From assembly GCA_023212725.1 (NCBI GenBank), contig JALBYF010000064.1, positions 1-64,000 on the forward strand: a stretch of DNA of 64,000 bases, in the 5' to 3' direction. A program made the position numbers and the translations under genes. This document shows, piece by piece, positions 58,401-64,000 of this stretch. The DNA comes from Tranzscheliella williamsii (taxonomy: Eukaryota > Basidiomycota > Ustilaginomycetes > Ustilaginales > Ustilaginaceae). The notes under the pieces are model-generated. The model saw nothing but the letters and a program-made list of their open reading frames with translations. It did no database searches and was not told the DNA's origin. Each line of letters opens with the position of its first letter. Within the stretch, counting starts at the first letter, position 1.

Positions 58401-59977
58401 AGCATAGCGAACCAGCGTAGAAAGCCGCGAGCGCCGCTCAACTACGATCGCTGCTTCACCGTGATTGTTGCGCAAGACCGTATCACCGAACCCCGACCTG
58501 GGAGGTATAGCAGAGCTGTTGTGGGCCGTCTGAACAAATGCGTTAGCTGCGCCATCCTCCAACATATACCTTGTCCCTGGGCGCCGGGGCGCATTGAACT
58601 CGTCTGTTCAGTTCAGTAAGCAGACTAGTAGGCTCATGTTCATGCCTAACGGGAGCCAGCCGCCTTGGTGAGCAGCGGCAATTCGCTTTAGCTGCAGGGT
58701 AAGCAAGCTTTGTCGAAAGGGCATACGACAAATTTCTTGCACCGAACGTCAAACGTGGCCAACCCGGCGTACCGAATCCGTCCACTCACACTTTAGTAGG
58801 CCGCATTGGTCTCCGATGATCGGACTCGGAAGCGTGGGAAGCCACCGATGGCGACTCCTTACTGTAGCAAGCAAGCGAAGAATAGATTCATGATTCACGA
58901 TTCATCCTACTGAGGCGAAGGACGTTGGTCATGGTCTAACAAGTAAAAATACATTCATCAACGCGCAACATCGGGCTAAAGCGCGTCGGCGGTTGCTTCA
59001 ATTCTTTTCTTTGCCTAGCACGCTCGACTCACGTAGTAAAAGCAACCGCTGTCGCGTTGTTTTGCGTCCCCTAATCGAGCAACGGGTTCAGCCCAAGCGT
59101 AAACCGATGACCAACATTAATTTCTATTTTCCCAGTCAGGCAAGCTAAAAAAGGCTGTTACGTATCTGCATCTGTACGAAAGGAGTTTAGTTTCAGATGT
59201 CCAGCTCTCCGCATGACTTCAGAGTAGGCAAATAACACGTTTAAACTAGACAAACGATGCATGCGCGCAGCACAGCTTACTGCGTCGGTTTGTCTACCAA
59301 GACACTTGTGTGACTTACAACACGGACACACACATAGACATGGCTGCAACAATCCGCCATCCATGATCATTGCGGGATGCTCACAACGATCCAAGCCTAG
59401 CTCTCCACTCGCTACCATCCCTCCTTCCACCTGTTCGTCCCTTCTGACCAGATCGCCTCGCTTGAAGTTGCTCACTTCACGAGATCACTGAGGTACCTCC
59501 TTCGACCACTTCAGCTTCATCTCGTAATCTAGCTCGACTCAACATTTCATCATCTGCATTGTGCCCGCTCCGTCTATCCGCTTTGATCCTCGTTCTCGCA
59601 GCATCATCCGCACCACTTTCAGTTCGAGCCTCGGCCAGCTCAACGCGGCGCCTTGCCATCTGCGCCTCGCACCTCCTACTCGTCTGATCTTTGCCTTTCC
59701 AACGTCACTGCCTGCTCTCGACCCATCTGTCACAAGCCTGTTCTTACGCTTAAGGATTGTCTAGTGTATAACGTTGCCCAGCGCTGCTACCTGGCTTCTT
59801 CTGCAAAGGTGCACCCTTTGTTCTCTCGGGGTATCAGGAAAGTGCCTACCTGCTCCAGTTTCCTCTCCTTCGCCAATAGCAAGAGCCCCGATGTCTGCCC
59901 ACCTACTCACACTGCCACAAATTGCTGCCCGGAATCTCAGGTCTTGAAGCTTGTGTCTCGGCAGCTGATTCGTCGAG
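55497..59977. promoter_or_regulatory. Long divergent intergenic region, 4.5 kb
   Basis: This separates the GATA and RasGEF starts and is the largest gap right of the repeat block. A GGAT microsatellite lies in the GATA upstream region. A hairpin CTTGGCTA...TAGCCAAG is at 57700-57726, and a smut-type word block (ATTCATGATTCACGATTC) near 58886. The 500 bp before the RasGEF are pyrimidine-rich. A 219-codon + frame ending at 58619 and shorter ones at 57241-57752 have no recognisable motif. Composition at about 57000-59500 is AT-richer than the genes, so an old insertion is possible. Confidence 0.45.
55838..55925 (+). repeat. GGAT/GGGT tetranucleotide microsatellite
   Basis: Imperfect GGATGGATGGGTGGATGG repeats over about 88 bp, 340 bp upstream of the GATA-factor ATG. 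Confidence 0.9.
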
Positions 59978-62900
59978 ATGGCTTCGAGCGTCTCCAATAT
60001 GGAGGACCCGGTCGGCCTTTCTAACAAGAAAAAACCGGCTTTTGCCGCATTCTGGGAAAGACAGCGCAAAGATAGCTCTACCCCCGCTACGCTACCGCCT
60101 CCACTTCATCATGATCCGCCAAAGCAAGCTGTATCAGCGAACACCGCATCGCAGCAGCCCGGTCCTCCGGCGCCATTGACATCGAAGGACGCGGTCCCAC
60201 CCCCTGCAGCCCCAGGTTTTGTTGGCGTCCAAAGATTGATTCAGCAGTATTCTCTCTCGGGGCTTGCTGGGACGCCGTCTAGCTCGACGCCGACGACGCA
60301 GCCACCTTCGCACCTGACCCGGTCCGCCTCTTCCAAGCGGCCAAACATATCTCCACACAGCTCAGCGACCGTCCCCCCCACCATCACGACCCACCTCGCC
60401 GCGGAGAAGCCAGACGGTCCACATCTAGTCGAGGGTCCGACACTGGGTCGTCCACCGTCTCCCTCCCAACCACCAAAACCGGCGTCAATCACGTCGCCTG
60501 TGGCAGAACGGAAGAGATCCACTCGTCATCAAGCGACCCGAGATGTCCTACCCCAAGAGAAAGCCACACGCACGCAGGCCGTCGACAGTGGTAATCTCGC
60601 GACGGCCACTCTGCGCACTGCCGACGACCCTTGGCCTCTACCAGCGTTGCCAGCAAGCTCACTTTCACAGAGCATGCGTCGCGGCGAATCCACTGATTCA
60701 GATGGTGCAGATTCGCAACTGACACCTCGGCCGACAAGAATCGGCGATAAAGCGAGGGAGACAGATGCCGAAAGAGTGAGGAGGCGACGCAAATTGCTAA
60801 AGGAGCAACTGCGTAATCGGAGCAACAAGAGGCGTAGTGCAGGCGCGCCAGAGCTTACAGATCCTCTCTTGCCGTCATCTGACGAGGATTCCGATCAAGA
60901 TGATATCGACGCTGGTGGGTTTGCTCGCGACAAGCACAGCTTGGATGTTGGCAAGAAGCGCAATTCCATCCAGCGTCGGTCTCGTGACGCTACTATCGAG
61001 CAGAAACCCAACCAGCAGGGCATGCCGAAGGATTCAGGCTCATCATCATCGAATTCTCCCGACAGTGCAAGCAGACCTGAAAGATTTTATGACACGCAAA
61101 GCCACGTATCGACGCCTTCAAAGATAAATCCCACCTCGACATCTCGGATCGAAGCTGGTCTAGATTTCACTCCCAAGCGTGCGCCTTCGCTAGAGGATAC
61201 TCGACCTTGGCTTGAGTTTAGCCCATTACTGACTGAAGCAGAACTTCATGACGATCCCACTCAAACCATTGATACTTCGCTTCTCACTTCTACGAGTCAA
61301 TCCAGAATTGATGAGGCAGTCAACGATCTTACCACCCTCCCATCAGCTTCGTCATCCGCTCTGGTGCCAACAAGATCGGATGATTCTCTTGTTTCGCCTC
61401 CGGGGTTGGGTTTGTCGAACGCGCCGCAGTTGCCCCCCGCCACTTCATATCTAGCTATGCAATCTCCGACACAAGCTTCAAGTCTTCGTTCGCATCGCAA
61501 CACTGCTCTACCGCCCCCAAGACCCTCGCCGAACGCTCCTCTCCCTCCACCGCCTACTGTGAGCATACATCGTTCTGGAAGTATTGACAGGGATGCAAGC
61601 ACCGTGCGAAGCCAACGCAAGATGGTCGACGGAACCATGGGAGTAAGCATCGACGATCGCACGAACTCCAGCTTACGCTACACTCCCGAGCAGGAGTCCG
61701 TTTTGCCGGAGCTCATCTCGGAACCGACCTTGTCAGTCCCAGTGATCCGGGAAAGGAGCAATTCGCTACGTCGTAGCGAAGGTGTTCCTAGTCTCAAGCA
61801 CGCGAAGCAGGGTCTAGCGCGGACCGAGAATGCATCCCTATCGTCAGATGAACCTACAACAGCCACTGCACAAAGGCAGGTTGCGAGACCTTCCATGATC
61901 GGACGACCTCGTGGATTTACGGTTGGCGCTATCCCCGCCTCGCCCACTCTAAATCGTGGATCCGCTCAATCCGTGACGCCGACAAAGTCAAGGCCAAGAT
62001 CTCTCTTGTCCAACGAAATTTTTCCCGGTCTCGACTTGGCTGAGACACGACAACGTTCTTCTGCTCTGCCGGACGCCTCAGGTATTAGAGATGCTCGCCT
62101 AGGAGATCTCTCTACACGAAAGGGAAACAACACTCTGATTGCGTCTGCTCAAACTAGTCCAAATGCCGGTCGATCAAGCGCTGCCGGTGGTAGGAGCACT
62201 AGCTACTTTGGAGTGGGCATTGGCGAACGGGAAAGAGGTACGGCAGCTGAGACGGCTGCGCAGGGATCCGGCGGCGGCGAACGGCGGCCGAGCGTAGGTA
62301 GCCGGGCCCGAAGCGGAAGCAGTGCTAGCCTATTGCAACAGGTGAACTCGCACCCCAAGTCACATGCCAGCTTCGTGATCGCTGTCGTGGGTCATTCGCT
62401 CTCGGGCAAGTCGACGGTGATCAAAAAGGGATTGCGCCAGTTCGGCCTCTCCAAGCCCCATGTCCTGTCCGAAAAGGTGACATCGCATTCTACCGTCTGC
62501 GTTGTCGATCAGGAGCAGCGCACTATCGAAGTGCTTGAGATCGATGCATCTGTGCTATTGAACGGTCCTAGCAAAAGGTTTGCATGGCCCAAATTCCTAC
62601 CTCGCATCGACGCTGTCATTCTCTGCTACGATGCCTCTGAAATCGCCTCTTTCCGTGGCATGTCGGAACTGCTCGAAAACTTTGCGGTAGCCAACCTGAG
62701 CACCGTAATGCTAGCGTGCAAGTCAGAAGTACATCCGAAGGCTGTCGACCCATACTACGCAAGCGACATGGCCTGCGTATACAATGTAGGCTTGGCAGAA
62801 TGCACCGTCCAAAGTGAGGAAGGCAAGAAGAGGATGCGCGACTGTTTCTCGTATCTGGTAAAAGAGGTTGCAAAATCTCGCAGTGGACGTTCACGTCGGG

Positions 62901-64000
62901 GGCAAGCGACAACAGTCCCCTCAGTACCGAACTCTGTGGCCTCTCAGCAGTCGCCATCAGCAACAGCACATTCGGCGACCGCTCCCGTTCGAACAGCGTC
63001 AACATCATTGAAGGACAGCTCACCAAACAGCTTTCCGCCATCTGTCGACGAAGGCTTTGGCACTGACCTGGACATTGGTGGCGAAGAAGACCGTCACTCC
63101 CCTATGGGATCAACTGTTTCAATGAGAGACAGAGGCTACAGCAACGCCAGCTCCTCATTATACGCAACGGACGACGTTGCAACGCAATCTTCGCCCTACA
63201 GTCTTTCGACCATCGACAGTACCAAGGAGCGGTTGATCACAGACCAGGCTATCCGTTCGACTCCAAGAAAAATGAGCAACGCCACTGTTGCGTCATCGAC
63301 GTCGGATGCGCCCAATCAGCAGTCTGAAGATGAAGTGGGGCTTCAATTGAGCCTCGCCAGAGCACAACTGGGTTTGCAATGCGCCCGGTCCAGCGGTGGC
63401 TATGTTTCGATCGATGAGCTATGGGACAAACTCTTTCATGCTGCTGTCTCACGAACAGACGAGCGCTTCGTCACCACCTTTATGGTTTTCTACCGAGGCT
63501 TTGCAACACCTATGGACTTATTGAGGCAGATGATTCTTCGCTTCGAGTCATTGACGCAGAAGGATATTTCCGATGGGCTGATGCACCGATTTGCCCTGAT
63601 CAGGCTAGCCAACATGCTCGGTGACTGGGTCTTGGACTATCCTGGAGATCTTTCCCATCCCGAGACCCATTCTTCGCTTGTCAATTTTCATTCCCAGCTT
63701 CTCCAGCATCACGATACAACGCACACGGCTGGCCAGATTCGCGCTGCCGTCGAAGCAACCGCTTATGCCGTCGACCTCGATGCCATATGGAGCCGGTCGC
63801 TGAACAGCGAGCAGCCCAGGCACCACGGCGTGCTCGCACACCCAATGGGGAGGCCGCGTGGGGACATGGCGCCTGCGCTTGATGGGCTGCCAAGGAGCTC
63901 CTCCAACAATAGCACATCGGTGCTTGTCTCTCCTTCGGGCAATTCAAGTCAGGAATTTGAGCCTCCTTCTCGCGTGAATACTGCCGATATCCTTAGCACG
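59978..64000 (+). CDS. Ras guanine-nucleotide exchange factor with P-loop domain (partial)
   Basis: The frame is open from the ATG at 59978 to the window edge (at least 1341 codons, no stop, no intron needed). Residues 1-780 are Ser/Pro/Arg-rich and disordered. A nucleotide-binding-like domain spans about 798-935, with P-loop GHSLSGKST (Gly805 onward). The other G motifs are degenerate: EIDASVL where DxxG is expected, and LACKSEV where NKxD is expected. After a further Ser-rich linker comes a RasGEF N-terminal (REM) domain from about 1140: ISIDELW-like VSIDELWDKLFHAAVSRTDE, then RFVTTFMVFYRGFATPMDLL. The catalytic CDC25 domain would lie beyond the window, so the GEF assignment depends on REM. 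Codons are less GC-biased than in neighbouring genes. The upstream neighbour is the divergent GATA gene. Confidence 0.8.
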   Translation, partial: MASSVSNMEDPVGLSNKKKPAFAAFWERQRKDSSTPATLPPPLHHDPPKQAVSANTASQQPGPPAPLTSKDAVPPPAAPGFVGVQRLIQQYSLSGLAGTPSSSTPTTQPPSHLTRSASSKRPNISPHSSATVPPTITTHLAAEKPDGPHLVEGPTLGRPPSPSQPPKPASITSPVAERKRSTRHQATRDVLPQEKATRTQAVDSGNLATATLRTADDPWPLPALPASSLSQSMRRGESTDSDGADSQLTPRPTRIGDKARETDAERVRRRRKLLKEQLRNRSNKRRSAGAPELTDPLLPSSDEDSDQDDIDAGGFARDKHSLDVGKKRNSIQRRSRDATIEQKPNQQGMPKDSGSSSSNSPDSASRPERFYDTQSHVSTPSKINPTSTSRIEAGLDFTPKRAPSLEDTRPWLEFSPLLTEAELHDDPTQTIDTSLLTSTSQSRIDEAVNDLTTLPSASSSALVPTRSDDSLVSPPGLGLSNAPQLPPATSYLAMQSPTQASSLRSHRNTALPPPRPSPNAPLPPPPTVSIHRSGSIDRDASTVRSQRKMVDGTMGVSIDDRTNSSLRYTPEQESVLPELISEPTLSVPVIRERSNSLRRSEGVPSLKHAKQGLARTENASLSSDEPTTATAQRQVARPSMIGRPRGFTVGAIPASPTLNRGSAQSVTPTKSRPRSLLSNEIFPGLDLAETRQRSSALPDASGIRDARLGDLSTRKGNNTLIASAQTSPNAGRSSAAGGRSTSYFGVGIGERERGTAAETAAQGSGGGERRPSVGSRARSGSSASLLQQVNSHPKSHASFVIAVVGHSLSGKSTVIKKGLRQFGLSKPHVLSEKVTSHSTVCVVDQEQRTIEVLEIDASVLLNGPSKRFAWPKFLPRIDAVILCYDASEIASFRGMSELLENFAVANLSTVMLACKSEVHPKAVDPYYASDMACVYNVGLAECTVQSEEGKKRMRDCFSYLVKEVAKSRSGRSRRGQATTVPSVPNSVASQQSPSATAHSATAPVRTASTSLKDSSPNSFPPSVDEGFGTDLDIGGEEDRHSPMGSTVSMRDRGYSNASSSLYATDDVATQSSPYSLSTIDSTKERLITDQAIRSTPRKMSNATVASSTSDAPNQQSEDEVGLQLSLARAQLGLQCARSSGGYVSIDELWDKLFHAAVSRTDERFVTTFMVFYRGFATPMDLLRQMILRFESLTQKDISDGLMHRFALIRLANMLGDWVLDYPGDLSHPETHSSLVNFHSQLLQHHDTTHTAGQIRAAVEATAYAVDLDAIWSRSLNSEQPRHHGVLAHPMGRPRGDMAPALDGLPRSSSNNSTSVLVSPSGNSSQEFEPPSRVNTADILST

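Noticed and set aside
3983..64000. Secondary metabolite cluster or mating-type locus
   Set aside because: No polyketide, peptide synthetase, terpene or pheromone/receptor gene; the single homeodomain gene lacks a divergent homeodomain partner.

Overview
The window is chromosomal DNA from a basidiomycete, most likely a smut fungus (Ustilaginomycotina, Ustilaginaceae-like). This rests on GC-rich compact genes, few and short introns (61-182 bp, GT-AG), long low-complexity Ser/Ala/Pro extensions on conserved eukaryotic proteins, and intergenic words of the ATGAATCATGAATC / TCATGACTC type that I associate with smut intergenic DNA. The species cannot be fixed from the sequence alone.

Layout. Positions 1-3982 are gene-free, richer in AT and repetitive: a 200-bp inverted repeat, a copia-type LTR-like block, a family of about 50-bp degenerate modules in both orientations, and small tandem repeats. 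It looks like a decayed transposon or subtelomere-like patch. From 3983 onward the window is ordinary gene space with 20 protein genes: APC4 (-), ETF alpha (-, 1 intron), DHH phosphoesterase (+), Ku80 (-), isochorismatase-fold hydrolase (-, 4 introns), Hst3/4-type sirtuin (+), SelW-like Rdx protein (+, 1 intron), TMEM135-like membrane protein (-), a very large multi-span membrane protein of unknown function (-), EB1 (+), homeodomain factor (-, 2 introns), Mae1/TehA-type transporter (-, 1 intron), YHM2 citrate/oxoglutarate carrier (+, 1 intron), FAD amine-oxidase-like protein (-), DEVH-box RNA helicase (+), Zn2Cys6 factor (+), OST1/ribophorin I (-, 1 in-frame intron), CDC45 (+), GATA factor (-), and a RasGEF running off the right edge (+). 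Two long gene-free divergent intervals stand out: 33352-36941 and 55497-59977.

Functions. The genes do not form one pathway or a biosynthetic cluster. Loose themes are genome maintenance and cell cycle (APC4, Ku80, sirtuin, CDC45, EB1), mitochondria (ETF alpha, YHM2, perhaps the DHH protein and TMEM135-like protein), and transcription control (homeodomain, Zn2Cys6, GATA). Most neighbours are divergent or convergent with tight convergent gaps of 73-306 bp. No tRNA, rRNA, CRISPR array or intact transposon was found.

The most unusual signal is compositional. At five of six convergent gene pairs the 3' parts of both genes are C-rich on their coding strands, so the + strand flips sharply from C-rich to G-rich at the junction. 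Within several of these genes synonymous sites change abruptly from G-ending to C-ending codons. Other points worth following are the unknown membrane protein with an approximately 1000-residue tail, a degenerate P-loop domain in front of the RasGEF module, and a presequence-like small ORF upstream of YHM2.
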